A stretch of 64,000 bases of DNA from Ichthyophis bannanicus (lineage: Eukaryota; Chordata; Amphibia; Gymnophiona; Ichthyophiidae): NCBI GenBank assembly GCA_033557465.1, contig CM066033.1:380935289-380999288 (forward strand), in the 5' to 3' direction. Shown in pieces: positions 1 through 10,900 of this stretch. The stretch's first letter is position 1. The number at the start of each line of letters is the position of its first letter. A program made the position numbers and the translations under genes. The notes beneath the pieces were generated by a model that saw only the letters and a list, made by a program, of their open reading frames with translations, was not told where the DNA came from and ran no database searches.

Positions 1-11
1 TCCCCCTAGAG

Positions 12-205
12 CAGAGGTTCCCAACTCCAGTGCTGGAGGGCCAAACACCATTCAGGTTTTCAGGCTGTCCCTAATAAATATGCATGAGATGCAATTGCAT
101 GCACTGCCCCCATTGTATTCAAATGTATCTCATGCATATTCATTAGGGACAGCCTGAAAACCTGAATGGTGTTTGGCCCTCCAGGACTGGAGTTGGGAAC
201 CTCTG
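12..205. mobile_element. Palindromic hAT-type MITE with 8-bp target duplication
   Basis: The element is 194 bp and almost a perfect inverted repeat: arms of about 78 bp around a short centre. It begins CAGAGGTTCCCAACT and ends with the complement. The flanks 4-11 and 206-213 are both CCCTAGAG, a perfect 8-bp target duplication. Eight-base duplications and CAGNGGTTC ends are established hAT (Charlie-like) marks. It codes for nothing, so it must have been moved by a hAT transposase encoded elsewhere. Confidence 0.88.
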
Positions 206-213
206 CCCTAGAG

Positions 214-1040
214 CATCAGGGACTCCTGTTAAGACCTGAGGGTGGGTGGAATATGATGATGATGAGGGGCTCATAGACTTTGATGCTATGTTGGAGGGGC
301 TTGGAAACTGCATTGCTAGGTCAGAGTGTGTAAATGGGGGTCGAGAACTGCAATAGCATGTTGGGGGCTGGTGCCGTCGGTCTTTGCACCTGCCCCTTCA
401 AACTGGCACTTGTGTGTGTCTCAGAGCAGGTGTAAAGGCCGAGGTGCAAACCACACCCCCTTGAAATGTGTACATAATGTAAACTCTGCATGTAAATAGC
501 TGCTTTCTAAAATCACTATTAGCACATGTAGCCTATCTACACATGTAAATGACGCTATTTACATGTGGAGATGCTTCTAAAATATCTGAATGTATGAGAA
601 TCACCTATAAGCTTCAAAATTCTATCTCATCGAAGCACTATACTCAAAGCCTCAAAGAACCAGAAGCAGTACTCCAGTCAAAGCTGAGGAACATGCCATA
701 CATGAGGAAAAATAATTTAATTGCATCTTATACTTCACTTTCACAGGAGGCAAAAAAAAATCTGCAGACAGTAAATCAATGATTAGTTGATGGTAATAAT
801 GAATTCAGGAGTAGTTTTCACAGAAGCAGGGCTTCTGTTTGCCAGTTTTCCATCAAACTGATCATGTGCACTCATAAACCTAGAACGTGAAGGCAAACAA
901 TGAACATTGGTCATTTTACTCTGCCTCTTCTTCCCATTACAATACCACACTCTGTAGATGAAGAGGGCACGTTGGAGCACCAAATGTCTAGCTACTACTA
1001 TCTGTGGTTCGTGTGTCAGTTGAAATCTTTTTAAATACAG
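214..1040. other. No gene seen
   Basis: Short unrelated open frames only. The part around 420-580 is rich in variants of ACATGTAAAT and CTTCTAAAAT, which look like decayed DNA-transposon sequence, but I cannot define ends or a duplication. Confidence 0.5.
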
Positions 1041-1857
1041 TATCATCCTGCAATACCAATCCAGACAAGTGTGTTGTGTTCCCCTACCAGCAGATTGGTG
1101 GAGACAAAGAACCAATGAAAAGTCCAGGTTTCAATGACATCATTCCATGCCTCTATTTGCCTCAGCCACCAGAGGTCCCTTCAGTGTTTCTTTGTCTTCA
1201 GCAGATGATGGATGGAATTTTTCCTCTTTGAAGAAGATTCTGAAGAGGAAAAGACTGATTTAAAACTCATGAACGACAGCCTGCGGGTTGATCTCTCACT
1301 AGAGCGCTGTTCAATTGTCTTTCACTAAGCTTCCCCAGTGTGGGGCGTCCCCTGGAGATGGGGAAACTACTGGGAACTGTCTGAGATTTTGGCTATGACT
1401 TGGATGCATCTGGCTTGGTACAGGGCTCTTACGTGGAAGTAGAAATACTCTCACCTTCAGAAGATTGTGAAGAGGCCAGTATGATCCGCCTATTCCAGAA
1501 GGAGGAGCTGGTAGCATTGATTGCCAGGTTTCCTTCACCTTGAACTTGACAACAATCAAGCAGGTACACTCGTTCTTTCAAGGGATGCAAAAGTCCACTA
1601 CTGTCTTCCCATTTCTGGATGTGATCAAGGATATGATCCAGTTGGAATGGAATTCTCCTGACTCCCTGCTTAAAGTGTTAAGGGTGTATAAGAAGATCTC
1701 CGCTCTCCTGCAATTGGAGTGTGTTGAATAGTTTGGCATTCCCAAGGTGGATGCATAGGTCACAGCAGTTAGCAGATGGACCATCATTCCTGTTGAAGGC
1801 AGATCGGCTTTAAAGAATTTTGTGGTCCATATAGTGGATTCACAGTTGAGGAGCCGG
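1041..1857 (+). pseudogene. DIRS-0: DIRS terminal region plus broken gag-like ORF1
   Basis: The start (CCAATCCAGACAAGTG, then CAGCAGATTGGTGGAGACA) resembles the terminal repeat of DIRS-6 in this window. It is followed by broken coding sequence in the plus sense. Recognisable pieces are the stretch LFQKEELVALIARF near 1490-1530, like the DIRS-5 gag, and further on W..PDSLLKV, IPKVDA and a TIPVEG-like block (TIIPVEGRSALK) near 1660-1830, a signature of DIRS ORF1. Stops and frameshifts are frequent and RT and recombinase are absent. The fragment ends abruptly at CR1 sequence. Confidence 0.6.
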
Positions 1858-1991
1858 TTTTGCCTTGGAACTGGGGAACATTCTGGGGAAAGGAGAGGCT
1901 CTTCCGAAGGGATGGGCTTCACCTTAACCGGGATGGAACCAGGCTGCTGGCATTAACCTTTAAAAAGGACATAGAGCAGCTTTTAAACTAG
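1858..1991 (+). pseudogene. CR1 copy A: C-terminal tail of ORF1 (SGNH esterase block V)
   Basis: The frame reads like WGTFWGKE..SEGMGF.L....G..LLALTFKKDIEQLLN followed by TAG at 1989-1991. The same block in copy D is RDGLHINQDGT, the Asp-x-x-His block of the esterase domain of CR1 ORF1. Here the catalytic pair is eroded (GMGFTL). It sits directly upstream of the copy A ORF2. Confidence 0.6.
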
Positions 1992-3515
1992 ATAACAGGG
2001 GAGAACTGACAGTCGCCCAAGAGCGCATGGTTTGGAACAATGTATCTGTGAAGGATACTACCAAAAGAATGAAGAATAGGGCATATCAGTAGAGAGGTTC
2101 CAATAAATACAAAAGTAGCCCAAATGCCCTCGAGTACAGAGCAGACAGAGCTTAATGATTCCAAATTACCCCTGCCTACCGAGAGCCAGATTAATATGAA
2201 TAAAATACAGTCTCTAAAATGCCTGTATGCAAATGCTAGAAATCTAAAAAATAAGATGGGAGAGTTAGAATATATAGCACTAAATGAGAGGTTAGATATG
2301 ATTGGTATTTCAGAGACATGGTGGAAGGAGGACAACCAGTGCGACACTGTGATACCTGGGTACAAACCATAGCGTAATGATAGAGCTGATCAAATTGGTG
2401 GAGGGGGTACACTCTATGTTAGAGAGGGCATTGAGTCACAAAGGATTAAAGTTTTGAAGGAAACAAAATTTGCTGTAGCATCTCTATGGATTGAAATTCC
2501 ATGTAAAAAAGGGAAGGCGATGGCAGTGGGGGTGTACTATTGACCGCTTGGCCAGAATGGATGATGAAATGCTCAAAGAAATCAGGGACGCTAACAAACG
2601 TTACAGCACAGTAATAATAATGGGTGATTTCAATTACCCCGGTATTGACTGGGTCAGTGTTACAGCAGGACATTCTAGGGTGATAAAGTTTCTAGATGAA
2701 ATAAATGACTGCTTCTTGGAGCAGCTGGTTCATGAACTGACCAGAGGGGAAGCCTTTTTGGACCTAGTCCTTAGTGGAACACCAGATCTGGTGCAAAAGA
2801 TAAGGGTTTTGGGGCCACTTGGCAACAGTGACCATAGCATGATCACGTTTGATTTAATTAAAGGAGGAGGGATGGTAAGGAAATCCACAGTACTACCTTT
2901 TAACTTTCGAAAGGGAGACTATGATAAAATGAGGAAAATAGTTTAGAAAAAACTAAAAAGGAGCAGTTGCAAAGTTTAAAGACTACATCAAGCTTGGGTG
3001 TTGTTTAAAAATACTATCTTGGAATCCCAGACCAGCTGTATTCCACACTTTAAGAAAAGTGGAAGGAAGTCCAAAAAACTGCCAGCATGGTTTAAAAGGT
3101 GAGGTCAGAGAGGCTGTTGTTGTCAAAAAAGCAGTTTTCAGGAAATGGAAAAAAGAGCCAAATGACGAAAACTGGAAACAGCACAAGCACTGGCAAGTTA
3201 AATGCAAGGCATTGATAAGGCAAACCAAGAGAGAATTTGAGAAGCTTGCTGTGGAAGCAAAAACCCGTAATAAAGACTTTTTCAAGTACATTCGAGGCAA
3301 AACCCTGTGAAAGAGTCAGCTGGACCATTAGATGATAGAGGGATAAAAGACCATAAAAGGGGACAAGGCCAGTGCGGAGAGAGTGAATGAATTCTTTGCT
3401 TTGGTCTTTACTGAGGAAGATGTAGGAATGTTACCGATGACTGAAATGGTATTTAAAGGAGATGCTGCAGAAGAATTGAAAGAAATATCGATACACCGAG
3501 AAGATGTATTACAAC
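1992..3515 (+). pseudogene. CR1 copy A: ORF2 endonuclease and linker
   Basis: This is the 5' half of a CR1 ORF2. It opens near 2197 with MNKIQSLKCLYANARNLKNK, then ISETWW, GDFNYPGIDW (metal-binding and catalytic Asp/Asn) near 2620, and NSDHSMITFD (terminal Asp-His) near 2826. These are the diagnostic blocks of the APE-like endonuclease that nicks target DNA. The frame breaks near 2371 and again around 2946 and 3310. The following linker (FKKSGRKSKKLPAWF) leads towards the RT and is cut by an L2 insertion at 3516. Confidence 0.8.
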
Positions 3516-4700
3516 AAGATACTTCAAAGAAATGGACATCATTCCATTCAGTCTCTCAAGGCCTACCTCAAGGCTCAGCCTTATCAGCTTTACTCTTCAA
3601 CATATACATTCAACCAGTCTGCAAGATCATACAAAAAAACAATATGCATTATCATTTATATGCAGATGACGTTATGATATACTCCTCAATAGACACTACA
3701 ACCCCGGACTTCTCAACCATCTCCACATGTACGACAGAAGCAACTGAATGGCTAACCCAGAGGAATTTAACAATCAACTACAAGAAATCTGAAGCCCTCG
3801 TGATCACAAGAAATGCTTCATTTACACCCCCAAACAATATACTAATTGAAAGCTGCCCAATCCCAATAAAGAACGAAGTAAAATATCTGGGAATACACCT
3901 GGACCAGAGGCTCAATTTCCAAGCTCATATCAACAGGATTACCACCAAAGTTTATTACAAAATCAAGATGCTACAAAACCTACGACCCGTATTGGAACAG
4001 AGCCACTTTAGAACCGTTTGCCAGGCAGCTAGACTACAACAATATGATACTCCAGGGCCCACCCAAGAGCACAACTCACTCCTTGCAACTGGCACAAAAT
4101 ACAGCCGCCAGATTGAGTACTGGATCAAAAAAACACGAGCACATCACCCCCACCTTAAAAGAGCTACACTGGTTACCTATCAGAGCCAGAATCAAATATG
4201 AGGCCTTAATGATGACATACAAGATAGTAAATAATCAGTCCGCTGAATGCCTAAATGACATAATCAGAAAAGTACCAAACACACGCTCAAGGAGGAAACC
4301 CCACCAAAACACTCTTATCAACAGCTTCCATACCACCGAACTCCACACAAAGAGTACTCCACAGAGCATTTGAATACTACTCACCAACACTATGGAACTC
4401 ACTCCCATCCAACCTAAGAGATCACACACATTGCCGACTTCAGAAAACACCTAAAAACCTACCTCTTCAAAAACCACTACAACAGCATATCAGATATACA
4501 ACCCCAGGATTGAACTAAGCACTCAACTGTCCCCCTCAAACAAAAGTCTGTATCACTGTACATAGTTATAGAGTGGTAAACTGTTAAATGTAAAGAGTTT
4601 GTCTACCCTTTATTGTAATAATGTTTGAACCACTTTGAGAAACTTGAAAAGCGGCATACAAAAAAAATAAAAAAATAAAAAAAGTTAAATAAATAAATAA
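3516..4700 (+). mobile_element. L2-A: 5'-truncated L2-like LINE nested in CR1 copy A
   Basis: An RT of a different LINE clade interrupts copy A. It carries SQGLPQGSALSALLFNIYIQ, the catalytic YADDVMIY near 3660, and further on EALMMTYKIV and an L2-type WNSLP..LR C-terminus near 4390. After a frameshift near 4200 it ends in an L2 3' UTR (CACTTTGAGAAAC..AAGCGGCATAC) and an AAATA/TAAA repeat tail. Comparison with CR1 copy B shows the host sequence TTACAAC..ATTTGATAAAC split here. I see no clear target duplication. The endonuclease is absent, as usual for 5'-truncated copies. Confidence 0.8.
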
Positions 4701-6087
4701 ATTTGATAAACTCAAGAGTAGCAAATCACCTGGACTGGATGGTATGCATCCAAGAGTGTTGAAAGATCTGAAATATGAGATTGCAGACCTGCTATTAGTA
4801 ATCTGTGAACTATCATTAAAATCATCTGTAATACCTGAAGATTGGAGGATGGCCAAAGTAACGCCTATTTTTAAAAAGGGTTCCAGGGGTGATCCAGGAA
4901 ACTAAAGACCGGTGAGCCTGACGTCAGTACTGGGAAAAATGGTAGAAGCCATCATAACGAACAAAATTACTGAACATGTAGATAGTTATGGCTTAATGGG
5001 AGACAGCCAACACAGCTTTAGAGCAGGAAGATCTTGTCTTACTAATCTTTTGAAGGTGTGAATAAACAGGTAGACAAAGGTGAGTCGGTTGAAATAGTGT
5101 ATCCGGACTTTCAGAAATCCTTTGACAAGGTCCCTCATTAGAGACTTTTGGCAAAACTAAAAAGTCATCGGATAGGAGGCAGTGTACTATTGTGAATCAG
5201 GAACTGGTTAAACGCTAGGAAGGGCTAAATGGCCAATTTTCTCAATGGAGAAAGGTGAATAGTGGAGTACTCTGTGCTGGGTCCGCTGCTTTTTGACATA
5301 TTCATAAATGACCTGGAAAAGGGAATAACAAGTGAGGTTATCAAATTTGCAGATGACACAAAACTATTTAAAGTTGTTAAAACCCATGAGGATTGTGGAA
5401 AATAGCAAGAGGATCTTGATAAATTGGAAGACTGGGCATCCAAATGGCAGATGAAATTTAATGTGGACAAGTGCAAAGTTATGTATCTAGGATAGAACAA
5501 CCCAAACTATGGTTCCATGATGCAAGGTTCCACATTAGGAACCACCACTCAGGAAAAAGATTTAGGCGTCATTGTGAATAACATGTTAAAACCCTCTGCC
5601 CAGTGTGCAGCGGCGCCAAGAGAGCAAATAGAATGCTAGGTATCATAAGGAAAGGAATGGAAAATAAAACAAAGGATATTATAATGACTCTGTATTGTTC
5701 CATAGTGCGACTGCACTTTGAATATTGTGTGCAATTCTGGTTACCGTATCTTAAAAAGGATATAGCGTTATTAGAAAAGGTACAGAGAAGAGCCACCAAA
5801 ATGGTAAAGGGGATGGAAGGATACCCCTATGAAGAGAGCCTAAAAAGGTTAGGGCTCTTCAATCTAGAAAAGAGACGGCTGAGGGGAGATATGATAGAGG
5901 TCTATAAATTAATGAATGAAGTGGAACGGGTAAACGTAGATAGATTGTTTACATCATCAGAATATAGAAAGATTAGGGGACATGCAATGAAGCTACAGAG
6001 TAACCCACTTAAGACTAATAAGAGAAAATATTTTTTCACTCAATGTGTAATCAAACTCTGGAATTTGTTACCGAAGGATGTAGTAAA
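4701..6087 (+). pseudogene. CR1 copy A: ORF2 reverse transcriptase and C-terminus
   Basis: Copy A resumes with LKSSKSPGLDGMHPRVLK, VTPIFKKGSRGDPGN, then FADDTKLFKVV (catalytic Asp pair) near 5347, QEDLDKLEDWASKWQMKFN, and the CR1 C-terminus with [26 protein letters not shown] and KLWNLLP near 6055. Several stops and frame changes break it. The 3' end, including the UTR octamers, is missing because DIRS-1 begins at 6088. An open frame reads through from the CR1 C-terminus into the DIRS end. Confidence 0.8.
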
Positions 6088-7260
6088 GCACAGTTACTTA
6101 CCTGTAACAGATGATCTCTGGGAACAGCAGGAATAAGTCTTCACATATGGGTACGTCGGTACCGACGGAGCCTGCGCGGGAACGCTCCCCAGCATCCAAA
6201 AAGAAAGCTTTTGGGAGCATCCCACGCTCATGCGCACTGCCTTCCCGCCCATTCACTTCCCTCTCCTCAGTTGGGTTTGTAGCTGAGACCGAAGGAGGGA
6301 AGTAGACAAATTAGAGAGAGAAAGAGAGACAACTCTTAGGGGAGGTGGGTGGGTTGTGAAGAGTTATTCCTGCTGTTCCCAGAGATCACTTGTTACAGGT
6401 AAGTAACTGTGCTATCTCCAGGAACAAGCAGGAATGAGTCTTCACATATGGGGACTCCCAAGCTAAGATGCCTGGAGGAGGTCCCAGCATGTTGCAATCT
6501 AGTTGATGGGCCATGCTATTTCCCAGAACCTGAGGCATCCAAGGGATGGAGGGTAGGAGTTGTATTAAAAAGGGGTGTGCTGTGGAATAGCTGGACTAAA
6601 CAAGGCGTCTGGAGAGGAGTCCTTGTGTAGATCAGAAAAATTAGTGAAAATTGGATTCCAATTCTCTAATGTGGACCTCAGACAGAAGTATTGTGAAAGT
6701 ATTTGTTGAGACTAATGGTCTGGTGCTAGAAACCAGTACATTATCCTCAAAGAAAATACCTTACTGGAAAGTAGAGGAAAATAAATTTCACAATACAGGC
6801 AGAGGTCAGAAGCCTTAAAGGGTAGAACTAATCCCAGAAGAAAAAACTGGGAGAGTTTAATGAGGTTGGACTTATGAGAAGCTAAAGCTTCTGTAGGTCA
6901 ACGTTTGAAGCTCTTTGTCCTTGGAGCAGAAAAAGGCTCTAGGAAAGAGAGGAGATAAATCTGACTGGTTTGCAGAAAAAGGATGGGTCTTTGAGACCCC
7001 TCTATCCAAATGAAAGACAGAAAAAAAAAACATTTGTAGTAGGTGGTGTAGCCTCCAATTTCTCAAAGATCAGGAATATCTTCCGTAAGTGATTTCACTT
7101 AGGATGACTTTACATGGAGAGCTTCAAATGTGACGTAACTGGAAAGGTTACAGTAAAAGAAGGTAGTTTGTGACTACCATAGAAATTGGTTGTCCATTTA
7201 AAATCCTATGGCATGCTGGAACAGCATTAATATGGACAGTAACAAATCTTTCAGAGTGAG
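6088..7260 (-). mobile_element. DIRS-1: truncated DIRS element (terminal repeat, junction repeat, 3' region)
   Basis: It begins CACAGTTACTTACCTGTAAC and carries the DIRS-2-type terminal repeat (GTCGGTACCGACG at about 6153). An internal complementary region follows at 6358-6450. Further on, to about 7200, it parallels DIRS-2 (the GGAGGGTAGGAGTTG block and others), which is the 3' part of these minus-strand elements. No gag, RT or complete recombinase frame is present and no right terminus is found, so this is a remnant inserted in CR1 copy A. The right boundary near 7260 is approximate. Confidence 0.7.
6358..6450. repeat. DIRS-1 internal complementary region
   Basis: The left half (TGAAGAGTTATTCCTGCTG to GGTAAGTAACTGTG) is the inverse complement of the outer left end at 6088-6145. 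The right half (CTATCTCCAGGAACAAGCAG) is complementary to a DIRS right terminus such as that of DIRS-2 at about 14700-14734. Known DIRS elements use this joint complement to restore the ends through a circular intermediate. Confidence 0.75.
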
Positions 7261-7435
7261 ATATATGTATTTATATACACACACATATATATATGTGCCG
7301 TGCCCCGCGGGATCAGAATCGCGATCTCCTTTGTACATCCAGGTCAGCCTGGGACGTACAAAGGAGATGTATGTCAGGATTGTAATCGGGCCCAATGTAA
7401 TTATCTGACTTGGTGCTTTCTTTATATTTTATACA
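7261..7435. repeat. AT/CA microsatellite and short hairpin
   Basis: 7261-7295 is an alternating TA/CA tract. 7324-7368 forms a hairpin with 13-bp perfect arms (ATCTCCTTTGTAC and its complement) and an inner CCAGG/CCTGG stem. It has no coding content and I do not recognise it. Confidence 0.6.
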
Positions 7436-7855
7436 GTACATGGAAATACATCTCTTCTATTCTGGTATTGCACTGTATGCAGAATCTGGCTTCTTGGGGT
7501 TGCAGTTTAATTTTTATCTACATGTGTTTATTTTTAGGTTATGGTCACTTATTCTGTACTTGGTGAAGGTCTGTGTTATGAGTGTGTGACCAAGACCAGG
7601 TGTTCTGTTAACATGGAGTTTGTATGTAGGGATCTGTACTGTAGTAATCTCAATTGTTAAGTTATTCAAATAGGTGTTTGGATGTTCCAGGGCCCATTGT
7701 AGTATTTAGTGATTTTTTTTTTTGGATGGGCTCCTTATGTGAGTTTTGGAAGTTGATGTTGATATGGTATGGTATGGTACATTTGATCTATAGATTCTCA
7801 GTGACTTTGTTGTAGAGTTTTGTTTTAGTTCACAATATGCCTGGTACTGGAGAAA
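7436..7855. repeat. Unclassified dispersed repeat X, copy 1 (left part)
   Basis: This stretch matches 40955-41345 in the same orientation. Shared blocks, in order, include ACTTGGTGAAGGTCT, GTGTTCTGTTAACATG, GGATCTGTA, GGATGTTC, CTGGTATT and CCT(G/A)GTACTGG. There is no open frame. DIRS-2 starts just after the shared CTGGTACTGG block, so DIRS-2 inserted into it. Confidence 0.65.
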
Positions 7856-7856
7856 G

Positions 7857-8042
7857 CACAGTTACTTACCTGTAACAGGTGATCTCTGGGAACAGCAGGA
7901 ATAAGTCTTCACATATGGGTACGTCGGTACCAACGGAGTCTGTGCGGGAACGCTTCCCAGCGTCCAATCAAAAAGCTTTTGGAAGCATCCCACCACGCCT
8001 GCGTGCTGCCTTCCCACCTTTCCCAACTGCCTCTCCTCAGTT
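7857..8042. repeat. DIRS-2 left inverted terminal repeat
   Basis: It starts CACAGTTACTTACCTG. Apart from the outermost part, it is the inverse complement of 14566-14734, including the GTCGGTACC core, AAAAAGCTTTTGGAAGCATC and CTGCCTCTCCTCAGTT. Confidence 0.8.
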
Positions 8043-8127
8043 CAGTTTTAAAGCTCAGACAAAGAGAGAGAAAGAGAAGGGAAAGATAGAGATAGAGAAT
8101 ACAACTCCTAGGGGAGGTGGGTGGGTT

Positions 8128-8224
8128 GTGAAGACTTATTCCTGCTGTTCCCAGAGATCACCTGTTACAGGTAAGTAACTGTGCTATCTCCAGGAACAAG
8201 CAGGAATGAGTCTTCACATATGGG
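8128..8224. repeat. DIRS-2 internal complementary region
   Basis: The left half is the inverse complement of the outer left end (7857-7910). The right half, CTATCTCCAGGAACAAGCAG onward, is complementary to the outer right end (about 14690-14734). The join carries CAGGTAAGTAACTGTG. Confidence 0.8.
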
Positions 8225-8965
8225 GACTCCCAAGCTAAGATGCCTGGAGTCCCAGCATGTTATAGATTGGAACATGCTACACCTCATATCGCCAGGCATC
8301 CTCAGGATGGAGGGTAGGAGTTGAAACAGAAAGGTAAGAGACAGCTAACCTAGCATAGGACTGCAGACAAGCAGTCCTTGTGTGGATGAAAATTATCATC
8401 AAATATATTGAAAATGAAATATTGCAGTATGGACCTCCCCTAACAGGATTGCAGAAAAGTAAGGAGGTTCATGAGATCTACTGGGTATCCAGTAGAGGAA
8501 CCTCAAGGAGGACCTCACTGTGAAGTGGAGGTAATAAACCTGTTGGAAAAAAATAGTGGAGGTCAGAATCCTGAAAGGTAAGAGGTGACCCCAGGGATCA
8601 ACTGGGGTAGTACAAAAACGGTAGGCTTTCAGCGGAAGGCTTTATGGAAAAAGCCCAAACTCTTTTGGCTGCAGAGTGGCTCACTCTTAGGAGCAAAAAG
8701 AGGAAAGGCTGACCGATTTGGACAAACCGGCCTAGTCCTTGTGGGAAGAAGGGGTATGAAAAAAACCTTGTATCCCAAAAAGAAAGGACAGGTGTCTGTG
8801 GCGTTAGAGCCTCAGATTAACTGAAAATCCGCAATGTCTTTCCTAACTGGTGGTAGCTAGGAAAGATACTGGAACATGGAGATCTTCAGGGGTACCTAAC
8901 CCTTAAGGTTATGGTAGAAAGTTGTTAACTACCACGGGAGTGGTTGTGTGTGTAGCACCCCAAAC

Positions 8966-9020
8966 ATTTATTTATTTATTTATTTTATTTAACATCTTTT
9001 ATATACCGCGCTCTTTGGGA
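8966..9020 (-). repeat. LINE/SINE 3' tail fragment in DIRS-2
   Basis: Read on the minus strand this gives CCAAAGAGCGCGGTATATAA followed by an AAATA-type tail, the 3' end of L2-like elements found elsewhere in the window. No coding part is attached. Confidence 0.55.
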
Positions 9021-9059
9021 CAGCATGGGTATGGGTAGAGCCCAACTGTCAGAATCATA

Positions 9060-9176
9060 TAGAGACATATATATCTATATGAGCATAGACAGTCAGATAG
9101 ATAAGTATGTAAATACATATCTATCTATAATAAATATCTCGACAGATACACACATATATACAAATATATATATTGT
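9060..9176. repeat. AT-rich microsatellite
   Basis: Degenerate (ATAT)n, (GATA)n and (ACATAT)n runs. Open frames here are only low-complexity Tyr/Ile strings. Confidence 0.8.
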
Positions 9177-9200
9177 GACACAGTAGCTCCTCAGGAACAG

Positions 9201-10227
9201 ATGGATACAAGTGAGCAGCCGGTGCTGGAAGCTGGTACTGCAGGAGAAAGCAGGGATTTCTCTGCAGAAATAAAAAAACACAGTTTCAATCAAGCAAAAC
9301 AGCTCACCTCGAGGGAGGAGAGTAGGAAGGCTTGTGATTGGGCACGCCCCAAGGGGAGGCGGGCAGTGCAGGCTAGAAGCACCTGGTTAAATACACAGGA
9401 ACCAGGAAGTGAAAGGCAGACACAGTGTTCCGGGATCCAAGGAGAGATCCAGAGAGAGAAGACAAGAGAGCAACGGAGGTTCCCTTGCTGTGATAATTTC
9501 CCTAACAGTCTGCAGCTGGAGGATAGCTTGGAGCAGCATTCAGATGAGGAAAGAAACTGCTGGAGGCAGAGCTCCTTTAGAACGCTGAGAAACCCAAGGC
9601 TACAGGACCAGGCAGAGCTGGGGAACAAAGGCAGAAGGATAAAGAATCCTCCAAGAGAGAAGCTCCTGTATAAGGTACCCAGAGAAAGAGGAGTTTATGC
9701 TCTAAAGCCAGAAAGTCTATGTTCTGCTTTTAAAAGCAAAGCCAGTCAAGATGGTGGCAGCTGTTGTCAGAAAAGAGAAGCTTTGAATGACAATAATTAT
9801 TCTTTTAAACTAGCTGAGTCACCTAGCCAGGACAGGGCTGATATAAATGCTTTTAAATATTCTCCTAGCACTGCTAAGTTTGAATGCACAGCACCCACGT
9901 GTAGGGAAAGGTGGGGAGCTAAGAAAGCCCAGCACATGTTTGTTTTCCAAATGCAAACAAACCTGATAAGCAGCCTGAGATAGATAGGCTCAGTCAATAC
10001 CTATTCACCGAGGGGACAGGAAGACAGCTCAATGAAGAAAAGTTTCATGCTGAATCACTTCTTAAAGAGTTCCAGGATTATTTAGAAAAGAAGAAGAGTT
10101 TTAACCACAGTGTTCCAGTTACTGGCTGTAAGGAAGAAAACTCTGTTCATAATTCTATGTTTTCCCCTGCTGAGGATGATGAGATGTTGATGGACTGTTC
10201 TACCTGTTTAATTGATAGAGGCAATTA
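9201..10227 (+). CDS. Unrecognised ORF inside DIRS-2 (about 340 codons with one frameshift)
   Basis: An open frame runs from ATG at 9201 to a stop at 9983 (260 codons). A second frame overlapping its end continues through DRLSQYLFTEGTGRQL, LLKEFQDYLEKKKSFNH and DDEMLMDCSTCL to a stop at about 10227, so one indel near 9950 would join them. The product is hydrophilic, rich in Glu, Arg, Lys, Ser and Gln, with several Cys. There is no signal peptide, membrane segment or catalytic motif. The strand is opposite to the surrounding DIRS gag. It could be a gag-like or N-terminal part of another retroelement; I do not recognise it. Confidence 0.35.
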
Positions 10228-10672
10228 AGCAGAGAGAGGATTGTGCTGGTATATGAAGTAATATAACAGTGACACGTAACTTTGACCGACACAAGAAAGC
10301 TTGTGGAGGGAAACTGAATTAGAGCACTACTAGTGATTGATAGAACCTGAGCTTTATTAGTGAAGGACTTTTCTGTTATCAGCCTGTATGTTAAAAGCAC
10401 ATGAAAGGAATGTGAAGAAATACAGCATTTAAAGCCAGTCAGGCAAAGTTTCAGTTAATCCTGTTTTATTTGGTTTAAACTTCTGCACCGTCTGTAATCT
10501 TCTTTTGAACTGCACAATGGCAATATGAGCCACATGAAAAATAAACCTCATGTAAATAAATAACTCTTGCCAGCCTTACTGCTCGAAGCATAACACAACT
10601 ACAACTAACTGCCTCAAGGGCATCATAAGGCAACCCCTCCTTAACCCTCAAGGTTAAGGGGCGGGCGGTTTC
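10228..10672. other. No gene; possible 3' end of the 9.2-kb unit
   Basis: Two AATAAA signals lie at about 10540-10560, and a small palindrome (CCTTAACC..GGTTAAGG) lies just before a TA microsatellite. This would suit the 3' UTR of the preceding unrecognised ORF, but no boundary is proven. Confidence 0.3.
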
Positions 10673-10722
<50 letters not shown>

Positions 10723-10900
10723 TATATAGATAGATAGATAGATAGACATATATATACATATATAGATAGACATATAAGAATATATATCTATAGTGAGATA
10801 TAGAAGGGCATAACATATACAAACACAAATTACATATATATCTATAGAGATGTATACATATATAGATATATCTATAGATATGAATATTTAGGCCTATATA
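10673..10900. repeat. (TA)n / (GATA)n microsatellite
   Basis: About 45 bp of pure TA is followed by GATA and ATATCTATAG variants. The long minus-strand open frame here is repetitive Tyr-Ile and not a gene. Confidence 0.9.

Noticed and set aside
7324..7368. microRNA-like hairpin
   Set aside because: It is a short perfect palindrome without evidence of expression or conservation; reported only as a hairpin.
9177..10670. LTR retrotransposon beginning TGTGACACAG
   Set aside because: No second LTR, primer site or protease/RT/integrase motif was found.
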